Of a DNA stretch of 58,000 nt, positions 32,371-43,707 are shown in pieces (position 1 is the first letter of the stretch; every line of letters begins with the position of its first letter). This DNA is from Adiantum capillus-veneris. Lineage: Eukaryota > Streptophyta > Polypodiopsida > Polypodiales > Pteridaceae. The stretch spans positions 62,003,872 through 62,061,871 of the forward strand of contig CM043953.1 in NCBI GenBank assembly GCA_014529385.2, in the 5' to 3' direction. The notes under the pieces were generated by a model, which had not been told where the DNA came from, ran no database searches, and saw only the letters and a program-made list of their open reading frames with translations. The position numbers and the translations under genes were made by a program.

Positions 32371-34252
32371 TTGCTTGTTACTAGCAAGATTTTGGACTTC
32401 TTTACTCCCCAAGCTATTTTCTCAGAATGTTTTGGACATATTTTTGGATCTAATCTATTACTTAATGATGTGTTGTTTGGATGGAAGCACTCACCTCCTA
32501 TCAAGAATCTTTTTTACTCAACTGAATTTCTCCATAATAATGTGATTCCTATCTGCTCCTGTCATCTATTTCAGAAATTCTGTAAAAGTTTCACTGACTT
32601 TGGATTACATGTTTGTACTTCTAACTTAGAAATCATTTCTGATCCACAAGTAAGGAGCCTCTTGAGTAAGGGATTGACTCATATACCTCCCTTTCCATTA
32701 AATCCTCAGATGGCCTTATTGGCTTTACTTGAATGCTTGGCCGACTTGGCCTTAAAATTCCAACTGGAGGAGAATGTTCACATTCAGCTAACCGCAACAC
32801 TCAAAGAAATTTTCTAGAAGAAGATCAGTCTTATGCCGCAAGTATGGCTAAATACTGATACCACCTGGCTTACACCTAAAATTAAGACCGCTATTTTTGA
32901 CTCTAAGAAGAAATGGCTTATCGTTGGGCTAGATAAAGCCTCAAATACTGCGTCCTTTATATGTAAAAAATTAGCTTACGAGGCCTCCCTTACGAGACTT
33001 AATATTAAAGATTTTCTTAAACTTGAGACCTCTCCGCTAAATACTGCTTCACTGTTAAATAATGAATTATCGGGACTTGGTTATTGTCCTAACCGTCTAA
33101 AAATTCCTATACTATTCCCAACTTATAAGATTCATAAGCATAAATTTAGATGGATTTCTGATGCATCCAATTGCATGTTCTCGTGTGTTACGAACGACAT
33201 CACCTACTGCTTAAACTTTGTTCTACTAGAAATTGAAGCTATTTGTGCCATCAAGCATAGTGATTTGAAAAGATTCAGAAATATAAACTATTGCCCATTT
33301 TGGGTCATAAAAAACGCAGATGAGGTGTCTATCAACCTCCCTGTAAACGTTTTCTCTATCTTTACTGCAGACATAACTCAATGTTATGAAAATATCCCGC
33401 TTAATGGAACTTATGGGCTGTTTGATACCTTATCTTATCTCATAAGGATTGCCTTTGCTCACAGAAAAAAACTAGGGTATACGCGCATCTCTCTTATAAG
33501 GAATAAAGGGTGGGTAAAAACTTCTAAGAAGTGTACTCCTTTAGTCTTTAAAGAGGATGATTTATGTAAACATATCTTTTGGCTACTTAATAATTGTTGT
33601 ATCCAAGTAGGTACTGCCTGCTACAAACAAATTTTAGGGATCCCAATGGGTTTTTCATGCTCTCCTGTTATGTGTAATCTCTATCTATGTTACTTCGAAT
33701 ACCAGTGGTTTTTAAAAATTACAAATAACCCTGATAGTACTTTGTTGCTCACACAATTTGAACATTCGTTTAGATTCATGGATGACCTGTGTAGCCTTAA
33801 CAATCCCATGTTTGAGGCTTGTCTTAAAGATATCTATCCACCTTGCCTTAATATTGAACCAACATTCTCCGATAGAGTTCTATGGCAAGATAAATGGGTA
33901 ATTACTAGGACTCATTTCCTGAATATTGAACTTATGTTGTCCCCCCCTTTTTTTGGGAAATTTTTGTACTCGCTTTTACCGGATAAGGGAAAAACTCAAT
34001 CTTGTGTCCTCACAATCTACCAAAAGGAAAAGTAATAGACCCTTCAAGAATTCGCTACACACTTGTCTAGGAATGCTTTTCCTTATAATGTATGCCTCGA
34101 CTGACAGTTATATTGCATATGAAGAAATCAATACTCTGATAACCAAGTTCATTAATAATGGGTTTTCTAAAAAGGACCTTGTTGCATGTATCCGCCATTC
34201 CCTAAAAAAACATGACTTACAGAATTTGATAGATCTCCTTAATTCAGAATAA
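32371..34252 (+). pseudogene. Reverse transcriptase of the Penelope-like (or allied) element
   Basis: 32371-32817 and 32833-34035 share one frame, separated by a single TAG (32815-32817). The C-terminal part continues in another frame to 34252, so there is one frameshift between about 33,960 and 34,030. Motifs, counted from 32833: WLIVGLDKASNTASFICKK (res 28-46), IPILFPTYKIHKHKFRWISD (91-110), IFTADITQCYENIPL with catalytic Asp 180, GIPMGFSCSPVMCNLYL (269-285), FRFMDDL with the Asp pair 317-318, THFLNIEL (360-367), and thumb-like INTLITKFINNGFSKKDL. The order and wording match an RT family I remember from cnidarians and fish (GIPMGTNCAPL...FRYIDD). The upstream ISDPQVRSLLSKGLTHIP also fits that family. 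No endonuclease or integrase follows. Confidence 0.75.
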
Positions 34253-34365
34253 ATTTAACTACTGTACACCATTTCTTGAGGTAGTAGGCCCCTATTCTTT
34301 GGGGTCTACTGCCTCTTAGAATACGGTGCCTGGGTATGGGTGGGCACACACACACACACACACAC

Positions 34366-34569
34366 AAAATTACATGAGATCTCTCACTTGACTCATTTCC
34401 AAAAAAAGCCTGGTGGTTTAGTATATTGGGATTCCTTCATTTACATCTTGAGTAAGCCATCCATTACATGATCACACAAACAACTATCACAGTAAAAACA
34501 GGTGTTCGGACGTGTAGCTAAAGGTAAGATACGAGTCGCCAAGACTACCCCATACTCCCGAGTGCGTGG
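34366..34569. repeat. Right terminal direct repeat (204 bp)
   Basis: Second copy of 26,395-26,598. A CA repeat (about 34,345-34,365) precedes it, as on the left. Confidence 0.95.
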
Positions 34570-34775
34570 TACACCACAGACTCGGACAGGATCACCATAT
34601 CCGAGGTCGCGCATAGAGTCAGAATCTTAGGGATTGCCCTCGGCTAAGGATCCGGTTGCTCAGACCTGGTCGCACACCATCGCTGCAACATACACCTGCA
34701 GGCCAAGTCCTTGCATACAGGCGGTAGCGTGCAAAAATATGCACGATTACTAAATGAAGTGAAGAAAGAACACAC
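34570..34775. repeat. Inverted copy of the internal block (right arm, interrupted)
   Basis: Reverse complement of 27,427-27,630. It abuts the right direct repeat with no gap and ends at the TG of the gypsy LTR. The missing end of the arm (ACGCTTACACAAGAATGTGT) is found at 43,145-43,165 beyond the gypsy element. Confidence 0.95.
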
Positions 34776-35642
34776 TGTGAGCGGGATGAAAACACACACA
34801 ACGCCTCTATAACAACCCGACACACACTCTTGGGAAGATACACACACACACACACTATGGGGCACCACTCGGCTTAGACAACACACCTGGCCGAGACAGG
34901 GAACACACCTCTGGAGTGAGAGGAGAGAGACTATCCACTTGCCCACTCCACACAGACACACACACACACACACACACACACAAACCAAAACAAGCTCCAA
35001 AATGAGCAAAAACACACCTGCGGCTGTTCCTCCTCTCTTCTCCACGTTTTTTCTGGTCTTCTCTCAGTTTTTTCAGTTCCCACACTTAGCTTTATTAGTT
35101 GGGCACCCTTGGCCTTTTAGATGACCTCAAACGGACCTCGAACAGGCCAAAAACTGACCTCGCAGTGCATAGTTGTCACCCTGCTGCATCCATGCGCACA
35201 CTTGGCACTCAAATTTTTCCAATAATGCATCCCACCACAACGTGAAGTGGCCCCAAAAAGTGGTCCTAATGATGACCTTTCTGCATAACTCTCACAAGAA
35301 AACACCACTTTGTGTCCGTATTCTTCCACATGCAAATATTGACCCCGTTCGGCCTCCTGACGCCACTCGATGCCATCTGACGCACCTGCTTACCTCATGT
35401 CTTCGGCCCGCGGATAGCTTCCTCGAGAAGTTTTACGCGCTACCAACTCCTCCTTATTGTAGGAAAAACACACTAGTACTGATAATAGTGAAAATCGATG
35501 CACTATGTACACCCTGTCCTACCTGTACACATGTGGGCCCCACGTAACCACCTGGCTCTGAAAAATGGGCAATTCTTTATTTGATGCACCATGCATGTAT
35601 ATGTACATATGCGCAATCCCTTGCTCCAAAAAACTCTTGACA
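34776..35642 (-). repeat. 3' LTR of gypsy copy 2 (internally deleted)
   Basis: 867 bp. Same ends as the 5' LTR, but the part matching about 42,200-42,480 is missing; the break falls at a CA repeat (34,957-34,982). The purine-rich GGGATGGGCAAATTA on the minus strand just inside (35,643-35,657) is a likely polypurine tract. Confidence 0.85.
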
Positions 35643-35670
35643 TAATTTGCCCATCCCGTAGCCTGGTAGA

Positions 35671-37350
35671 TCATTCATGATCCGCAGCAGCAAAGAGAGA
35701 TATGAGACTCGCCGCATCACAGGTCTCCTCATCCCTCACCAACACTGCTTTATCCACAGACAGCTCATCTTGCTGATATGTGCCATTTGGAAAACACTCC
35801 ACTACCTTGAAAGGGCCTTCCCACTTAATTTGAAACTTCTTTTGGAAGGTGTTGTCCAGCTTACTGTTGTAGCGCAAAACCAAGTCATGTTTCTTGATAC
35901 CCTTACTTTTGACCTTTTTATTTATCTTTGCCAAAGCCTTATCCTGCATCTGCCCATAATGCTCCAATACGCTCATCCTATCCAACTGGACCTCTTGTAA
36001 CTGCAAGAGCCTCTCTTTGAATGCATCACTAGGCGGCCCAAGCAACTTCTCTAACATCTTGACCGCAGGCAACTCTACCTCCACAGGCAATAGTGCTTCC
36101 TTTCCATACACCAAATGAAATGGAGTAAACCCTGTACCTGTCTTCACCGAAGTACGGTAAGCCCATAATGCACTAGGCAATTCCAAATCCCAATTCTTTC
36201 CTTGGTGCTCTGTCACTTTAGAAAGAATTTGTACCAACTCACCATTGAATCTTTCATTTAAGCCATTACACTGCGGGTAATAAGGAGTGGTATGATGGTG
36301 CCTAATCTTCATCTTTGTGCATAAGAAGTCTAGCAGTTTAGCTCTAAATCCTGGCCCCTTATCTGAAAGTGGCTCTAATGGCACCCCAAACTTGCAACAT
36401 ATTTCATCATACACAAATTTTGCCACATCCTTTGTAGTGATCTGTTTTACTGCTATAGCCTCTGCCCATCTAGAGAGATAGTCCACTGCCGTCAAGATAT
36501 AGCTTTTGCCCCTGCTTGTGATAGGTAACGGGCCTATTGCATCAATCCCCCACTTTTCAAACACATCAAACGCCATAATGGTTTTTCGTAGCTCTGGCTT
36601 CAACACTCTCTTCCCAAATGCTTGACACCTATTGCAAGACCTACACCAATGGTGAACATCCTTGTGCAAAGTAGGCCATACATACCCCTCTTGCAAAATC
36701 TTATGCAAGGTGATCTTTAGAGCAAAATGACCACCACATGCGCCTTCATGATTCTCTTCCAACACTCTGTAAAGCTCCTCCCACCAAGGTACACGTCTCA
36801 ACACGAGATCAGCCCCTTTCATGTATAAGACATCACCAATCAATTTGTACATGTATGCTCTATGCACAAAGCCATACTTCTTAGACTTCTGAATCTCCTT
36901 TGGAATGATTCCTGTTAGCAAAAACTCCTCTTCTTGAGCCAAACTTTCCCGGCCATGATAGAGAGGTAAAGTGGTCTTCAACACAAATAGCTCCCCAATC
37001 ATGCCTTGAGCTGCTTCATGTGCCTCTCCATTTAGAGCACGTTCAATGTGTCTGATGCTCCATGCTTTGAACTCTTTTAACAGGCCTTTAATTCTGAAGC
37101 ACATTTCCTTCAATGAGGTGTTCTTGCTCTTCCACACACCCAGCACTTGCTTCACCACTAACAAGGCATCACCTTTTAGGCTCAACCTTCGAGCCCCATG
37201 CTTCAAACAAATGTGTAATCCGGCTTCTGGAGTAGCATATTCAGCCTCATTGTTACTATGAGCATCCAATTTGAACCCTCTCTTGCATACTAGCTTCCCC
37301 TCTGGATCATAAAGTGCTATACCCCCTGAAGCCGCATCATGGCTCTTTCT
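35671..37350 (-). pseudogene. Gypsy copy 2 second RNase H and integrase
   Basis: DAHSNNEAEYATPEAGL and SLKGDALLVVKQVLG are the central motifs of the plant-acquired, archaeal-type RNase H; its first Asp (LFFDGS) is at about 37,355, before a stop. Integrase: zinc region (GGHFALKITL; WCRSCNRCQAFG), catalytic WGIDAIGPLP (Asp), PLSDKGPGF (Asp) and GLNERFNGELVQ (Glu), then a C-terminal domain with LRYNSKLDNTFQKKFQIKWEG. The integrase reading frame is open over 532 codons from 37,269 to 35,671, so this part may still encode an intact core. Confidence 0.85.
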
Positions 37351-38798
37351 TTATGAACCATCAAAGAACAACACATGTGCATTGCTGATTTGTGGCACTT
37401 CTTCAACTACCTTTCTCACCACCTCTTCCTTAACAATAAGGGGATTCTCCTTGTAGGTCAACAAATCAGCTAGGGTAGCCCTTGTACTATCTTCCACTAG
37501 AAAAGAGAACTCAAATTCTTGCAGCTCAATTACCCATTTCTTGACTACATTTGACATGTTAGTTCCATTAATTAACTGTGGCAAAAAGGCATAACTCGTC
37601 CAGAAAACAAAAGGTCATGGTTGCAAGTAATGACGAAATCGTCGACAAGCAAATATTACACTGGCCATCACTAGCTCTACTTCCGAGAATTTTCTCTCTG
37701 CTACCAGCTTCACTCGGCTTGCACAATACACTGGCCTCATATAATGGCTGCCCTTCCCCTTTTGCAATAGCATGGCTCCAATGGCATCATCCCCTACTGA
37801 TGGATTTACATAAAACACTTTCTCCCAATCAGGAGCCTGCATGGCTGACAACCCCCTAACACCTCTTTCACCTCTTGAAACACTTCTTCACACTTGTCAT
37901 CCCATTGCAATGGATCATGCTTTGCCACTTGCTGTAATGGATAAAAAAGCTGCGAAGACAATGGAATAAACCGTGCCATGTACTTCACTTTGTGTATAAA
38001 AGTTGCCAATTGCTTCGTACTCGTAGGTGATGGAAGAAGAATAATAGACTTAACCTTTTCTGGATCAGCCTCAATGCCATTTTCTGACACCATATGGCCC
38101 AATAACTTCACCCTTGGCTGTGCTAGATGACATTTCTTTGGATTTAGTTGTCCTCCACATTCATCATATCGAGCCAATACCATCTGCAGCTTCTCATGGT
38201 GTTCAGCCCTACTGCTATAAACACAGAAGTCATCCATAAAAGCTTTAAAACAACTACCAATGAATGGTTCCAACACCCAATTTGCTCTCTCTTGATAGAA
38301 GGAAGGTCCATTTGACAACCCAAATGGCAATACTGTGTAGCAATAGCAGCCCCATGGCATAATAAAAGTGGTCTTTGTGCGGTCTTTAAGAGCAATCTTC
38401 AATTGAAAATAGCCTGAAAAACCATCACACACACTGTACCTCTCATAACCTGCCACTGAATCCAAGATCTGATCGATGAATGGAAGAGGATATGGGTTCT
38501 TCTTAGTGGCTGCGTTTAAGGGTTTAAAATCTACACAAATTCTCCACTTCCCATCCTTCTTTGGACTAACTACAATTGGACTCACCCATTCTGTGGTCTC
38601 CACAGGGACTATGAACCCTGCCTTCAATAACTTGTCCACCTCTTCTCGCAAGGCTTCCATTTTCTCTTGACCCATCCTTCTTAGCCTTTGCTGCACTGGC
38701 TTAGCACCTTCTTTCAGCTCTATATGCATCTCTTCACCCTTGAACCCTGTGATCTCTTCATATGAAGTAATGAACAAATCAGGAAAACTAGCCAGCAT
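37351..38798 (-). pseudogene. Gypsy copy 2 reverse transcriptase and first RNase H
   Basis: RT: EWVSPIVVSPKKDGKWRICVD, RYSVCDGFSGYFQL (catalytic Asp), VLPFGLSNGPSFYQ, KAFMDDFCVYS (FMDD), LLGHMVSENGIE. RNase H: VNPSVGDDAIGAMLLQKGK, where the family's Asp-Ala-Ser is altered, and FSEVELVMASVIFACRRFRHYL. Frames break at about 37,810-37,850 and about 37,600. RT copies element RNA in the particle. The RT core itself is open for 330 codons. Confidence 0.88.
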
Positions 38799-38801
38799 GT
38801 G

Positions 38802-39659
38802 CTAATATATATCCTTCTCCATAGCTGAGAGGTCTCCACTGATCATTTGTGTCATCAATTCCTGCTTCTTTGACAACTCAACCTTGGTTTTCATCAGCCC
38901 TTCAATCACTTCATAAGTCCCTTCACTTTCATCTTCAACCTCATTCGCAAATGCAACTAAACCAAACTCCTGGATTTCTTTGTCCATCAAAAGAAATGCA
39001 ACATCAGCATCCTCATCACTGCTGGTAGTGCTATCACTATCCTCATCTGTCACCGTGGAAGAGTCTTCATCACTAGACTCATCCTCATCTTCATAAAGCT
39101 CCTCTAGTCGTTTCCTTGTGTCCATATTATAAAGCTTCTTGGTACCTGTCTTTCCATAGAGGCTAATCGTACCATGTCGCCAATCTTGAACAACTCCCAC
39201 TGCACGTAACCATGGTCTGCCCAGTATAATAGGATATGCTCCCAACCCTGCTGGCATCACATGAAAATCAACCACTGCCTTTGCATCATATGCCTCCACT
39301 TCTAAGCTCTTTACAACACCCAAGCATTTTACTTTTTGATGGTTTGCCAATCTGATCCGAAAACCTGACACCCCAGCCACTGTGAGACCCATCTTCTCAA
39401 CGCATGAGTGTGTTATGACGCATATTTGGGCTCTGCCATTCACATAACCTTGTCCCAAATTTTTCCTTTTATGCCACACATCTACTATTGGACAAATGTC
39501 TGGTAGCTCATCCATTGCCAACACCTTTACTGAACCTCTCTCTGGCTCTTTCTCCATTGGGTTAACCATCCTCTTCCACTGTCGCTTTAGCTTAGGCACC
39601 ATCTCTATAAGCTGTCCAAAAGTAACATTTGCCTTCCTGCTCGTTAGATCCTCCTTCAA
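38802..39659 (-). pseudogene. Gypsy copy 2 protease region
   Basis: Contains ICVITHSCVEKMGL and PIILGRPWLRAVG, the flap-to-C-terminal part of a gypsy retropepsin, and an acidic DEDESSDED linker. The D-[ST]-G active site is not seen where expected (YVNGRAQI...), so either it has mutated or proteolysis uses another site. It continues into RT after one stop. Confidence 0.75.
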
Positions 39660-39671
39660 GTCATAGCTTAA

Positions 39672-40934
39672 TTACTTATCCCCTAGTGGAAAATCTGAAA
39701 CATGAAACTTTCGACGAGCTCTCCTTTTCCTCTTGGCCTTGACATCCTCGCCTTCATGGCTCTTTCCTTTGTTCTTACTAGGACCTGGGGCACTTCTTCC
39801 TTCCTTATCCTCTGTGGTCCTCTTCCCAATATGCATCACTAATGTATCCTCTAGCTTTGATGCCTTCTCCAAAGTGACTACACTTAGCACTTTTGTCTTT
39901 CCCTTTTCCTCCTGGGTCAGTCCACTGGTTCCTTCCTCTCCCTTAATTTCAATGCCATAATCATTTGACCTAGTTAGCACCTGTCTTGGCAATGGATACA
40001 TGTCTCCCCCCATCCTTGGTGGCTTATCACATTGCGAGCTGATGTGACCCAACTCTCCACAATTATAACATGTGGGCGTCTGCCTCCAAAACCTACCATT
40101 GCTTTGTCCAACACCATTCCTAGGCCTTTCTTCACCTCCTGGCTGATTTGCAAACCTCCCTCGACCTCAATTATTTCCCACTTGACCTAGCATGTTTAGG
40201 CTGAGATTCTTCATCAAATCTACCATTTGCCTCATGTCTTGCCTTAGCCCATCATCTTGCACTGCTGTAGTGACCACTGCTAGCATAACCTGAGTAGTAA
40301 CAGGAACCACTGGTTCGTGATGAACCCCTGACATGCGACCTTGTAAAGACTCTATAGGCTGAAATTCAGACCTGATGGGCAAAGATTCCACCCCTAACTG
40401 GCTCATTTTCCTCAACTTCCACTCTTTGTTCCTTGCTACCTCTAGTGCATCTTCATATGTCCTAGGCTTCTTTAGCTCCACTCTCCAACATATATTCTCC
40501 CAAAGACCAGCCAAGAACCTGTCCTTCTTCATCATGTCAGGCGGGGGTACCTGTCGTGCTAAGGCCTTGCACATCCGCTCCCATCCCAATGAGAACTTAC
40601 GTATGTACGCATCTACTGGCTCACCTTCCTTTTGCACCAAACCTTGTACTTCTTGACACACTTTGTCAGGATCTTCTATCTTCACAAAATCCACTTCCAA
40701 CCCATGCCTTAGAGTGTCCCAACTCAATCTTACAGGTGGATCCGATGCATGCAACTCCTCTTCAAATGTTTTGGACCAGACTCGTGCATCACTCTTTAAA
40801 CAAATTTGGAGAAGACGTAACATCTGTGCAGGGTCATGAATCTGGTTGCTAATGCAGGCAACCTCCATCTTTTCCAAAAATTCTTCCACATCTTCATCAC
40901 TTCTTCCTTGAAACTCCGGATAAGAGAAAGCCAT
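39672..40934 (-). pseudogene. Gypsy copy 2 gag
   Basis: ATG 40934 (MAFSYPEFQ). Capsid: DEDVEEFLEKMEVACISNQI, AQMLRLLQICLKSDARVW, VDAYIRKFSLGWERMC. A stop/frame change at about 40,167 is followed by the knuckle CYNCGELGHISSQC (about 40,030-40,075) and a Lys-rich stretch (KRKRRARRK). Copy 1 gag is collinear, with scattered substitutions. Confidence 0.88.
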
Positions 40935-42001
40935 GGCTACCCAAGTTACAATGCTTTAAGAACCCGTTTGAACACACGTGCAAGAACCCAAAACTTTTGA
41001 CTACCCAATCCCCAGAAACTTCAATGGAGCTCAACTTTAGATAAGGATAAACACATGCACATCAAATGAGTTTTCATAGTTGATCATCGGAATTACAACA
41101 GGCAAAGGACATTCCAAGATCTCTCGTAATCTTCTTGGCCCGAACATAAAGACTATGTGCTGCTTGAAAAAAATCTTCCTGGACACATGAACATTTATCT
41201 GGATTCTTTGAGTTAAATGAAATGGAGTGAATTGAGGGCCATTTTGATCATCCATTAAAGCCAACCATGAAGCTCTCAAGAAGGCACACCTGACTTAACC
41301 TCTGATTTTGCCAAAATTTCAGCAGCATAACAGCATAAATGGCTCAAAAGACCAAAAAACCAGCCATCATAACTTGGAAAAATTTTGGCAGACTTTCCCC
41401 AGAAATAGAGCAGTAGGAACCCAAAATATAGACTGTATATGTATGCATAAACTGTCAACAATAGAACCCGAGCATCAAGTAGGACTCACTAGTACATAGC
41501 CTATGGCGAGGTCACAAAAAGGGTGCTCCAGCTACCTGTATCACCGAAAGGATCTCTACATTTGAGAATCCCCCAGCTCAATAAAAACCTCACTGTATCG
41601 ACCCTCACACGAAGGCTAATGCAAATCGTGTATAGTCAAGTCTCAGAAATGACTATCTTCCAGACCAAGTCTCAGAAATGGCTAGGACTGCCAAATACAA
41701 CCAAGTATGGCTTCACAAATGCGTACAATGGCAGTTTCCACAAGTAACGTACAATCCAGCAGACAATGCGCTCAAATAGGCACCAAGTGATGCATACCCA
41801 CAACAACTGCAAGTGACACCACTGCTAGTATATCACTGTACTCCAGATATCTGTACCTGTGTGAATCACTTGTACTTGTACCTGAACCTGTAACCTGTAA
41901 CCTGTAATCTGCAACCTGCAACCTGTAATCCCGAATCTCGAAGCTTGAAGCTCGAAGCAGAAGGTACTCGAAGAAGATCCTCCGTGGGGGCGCTAAAAGA
42001 A
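40935..42001 (-). other. Gypsy copy 2 leader with conserved small ORF and putative primer site
   Basis: Contains an 80-codon ORF at 41,037-41,279 (minus) equal in length to the one in copy 1. The primer-site candidate (41,976-41,995) has diverged from copy 1 at the TGGCTC end. A run of CTGTAACCTGTAACC-like words lies at about 41,880-41,935. Confidence 0.55.
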
Positions 42002-43144
42002 TGTGAGCGGGATGAAAACACACACAACGCCTCTATAACGATCCGACACACACTCTTGGGAAGATACACACACACACACACACTATGGGGCACCACTTGG
42101 CTTAGACAACACACCTGGCCGAGACAGGGAACACACCTCTGGAGTGAGAGGAGAGAGACTATCCACTTGCCCACTCCACACAGACACACACATACACACC
42201 CAAAACACTCAGCTCAAAAGAGGATAATTTCTGATCTTTAGATACAATTGAGCTTGGGCCAACACCAATGGGGCAAATAGCTCACACAATATGGGTAAAA
42301 TAAGCCAGATACAATCACAAACTAGAGCAGAAACTTCGCTCATAGGAGAAACTTACACAGAAAAACAACAGGAAAAGAGTGAGGAATTTGGCAAAATGGA
42401 TAGCACTATCGCGTCCGGAACGGCCCAAACCCGCAGTCTACAATGTCAAAGTGCTCAAATCCGACCTCGGATGAGCAGTTTACGGCCAAAACAAGCTCCA
42501 AAATGAGCAAAAACACACCTGCGGCTGTTCCTCCTCTCTTCTCCATGTTTTTTCTGGTCTTCTCTCAGTTTTTTCAGTTCCCACACTTAGCTTTATTATT
42601 TGGGCACCCTTGGCCTTTTAGATGACCTCAAACGGACCTCGAACAGGCCAAAAACTGACCTCGCAGTGCATAGTTGTCACCCTGCTGCATCCATGCGCAC
42701 ACCTGACACTCAAATTTTTCCAATAATGCATCCCGCCACAACGTGAAGTGGCCCCAAAAAGTGGTCCTAAATGATGACCTTTCTGCATAACTCTAACAAG
42801 AAAACACCACTTTGTGTCCGTATTCTTCCACTTGCAAATATTGACCCCGTTCGGCCTCCTGACGCCACTCGATGCCATCTGACGCACCTGCTTACCTCAT
42901 GTCATTGGCCCGCGGATAGCTTCCTCGAGAAGTTTTACGCACTACCAACTCCTCCTTATTGTAGGAAAAACACACTAGTACTGATAATAGTGAAAATCGA
43001 TGCACTATGTACACCCTGTCCTACCTGTACACATGTGGGCCCCACGTAACCACCTGGCTCTGAAAAATGGGCAATTCTTTATTTGATGCACCATGCATGT
43101 ATATGTACATATGCGCAATCCCTTGCTCCAAAAAACTCTTGACA
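42002..43144 (-). repeat. 5' LTR of gypsy copy 2
   Basis: 1143 bp, TGTCAAGAG to CTCACA in element sense. It is full-length and serves as reference for the three other LTR copies in the window. Confidence 0.85.
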
Positions 43145-43162
43145 ACGCTTACACAAGAATGT

Positions 43163-43164
<2 letters not shown>

Positions 43165-43249
<85 letters not shown>

Positions 43250-43254
43250 ATCAT

Positions 43255-43304
<50 letters not shown>

Positions 43305-43341
43305 TTGTAGATCATGACACAACACACACACACACACACAC

Positions 43342-43372
<31 letters not shown>
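43165..43372. repeat. CA/GA compound microsatellite with repeated TTTGTAGATCATGACAC words
   Basis: CA repeat, GA repeat, TTTGTAGATCATGACAC (43,243), CA repeat, the same word (43,303), CA repeat, GA repeat. The word also stands left of the Penelope-like element at about 26,351, so it is probably the pre-insertion sequence. Confidence 0.9.
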
Positions 43373-43376
<4 letters not shown>

Positions 43377-43707
43377 CTAACCAAGCATAGGAATGGGATA
43401 GAGCCTTGGTTTGTTGGAGAATTAAGGTGGATGAGGTTAAGAATCATTCATAATAATTGGAATCCCAATATAGGTGAAAATGAGAGCTATTATGGCTGAG
43501 ACATGTTTCCTTCAATCGTGGGATACACCATTAAGAGATGCATAGTGTCTTGTATCCTCTTAGTTGGGTTGTGTCTATCCCATGACATTGGATGGTTTGA
43601 TGTGAAGTAAAATGTCTGTGGCTCACATTCAGCCTAGGATGCAATTGGAACACACATTATGCAGAGGATGTTCCTAGTAAGATGAGTTGAGGGGGTGTGT
43701 ATGCAAT
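43373..43707. other. Unassigned sequence with polypurine-like end
   Basis: No coding motif. It ends AGATGAGTTGAGGGGGTG, which resembles the polypurine tract of a copia element, so a fragment of another element may end here. Confidence 0.35.

Larger units (their letters stand above)
34776..43144 (-). mobile_element. Ty3/gypsy copy 2, nearly complete, minus strand
   Basis: About 8.4 kb: 5' LTR 42,002-43,144, leader, gag, protease region, RT-RNase H, a second RNase H, integrase, 3' LTR 34,776-35,642. Two RNase H domains before integrase indicate a Tat-type lineage. It is inserted in the right inverted arm of the Penelope-like element. The flanks (ending CACAC on the left, starting ACGCT on the right) do not form a clean 5-bp duplication. 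Gag and pol carry frame breaks. Confidence 0.88.
26367..43168 (+). mobile_element. Penelope-like (or allied) retroelement with direct and inverted terminal blocks, split by a gypsy insertion
   Basis: From the left: CA repeat, 204-bp direct repeat, minus-strand ORF, internal 204-bp block, tandem repeats, intron-bearing first gene, RT gene, second copy of the direct repeat, then an inverted copy of the internal block, which resumes at 43,145 after an inserted gypsy (34,776-43,144). CA repeats flank both ends, and the word TTTGTAGATCAT precedes the left end and recurs twice past the right end (43,243-43,323). Direct-plus-inverted terminal blocks and introns are known traits of Penelope-like elements. 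I see no GIY-YIG endonuclease. Confidence 0.65.

Noticed and set aside
43067-43499. Several overlapping ORFs in the CA/GA compound repeat
   Set aside because: Low-complexity translation of microsatellites on both strands, with no unique domain.
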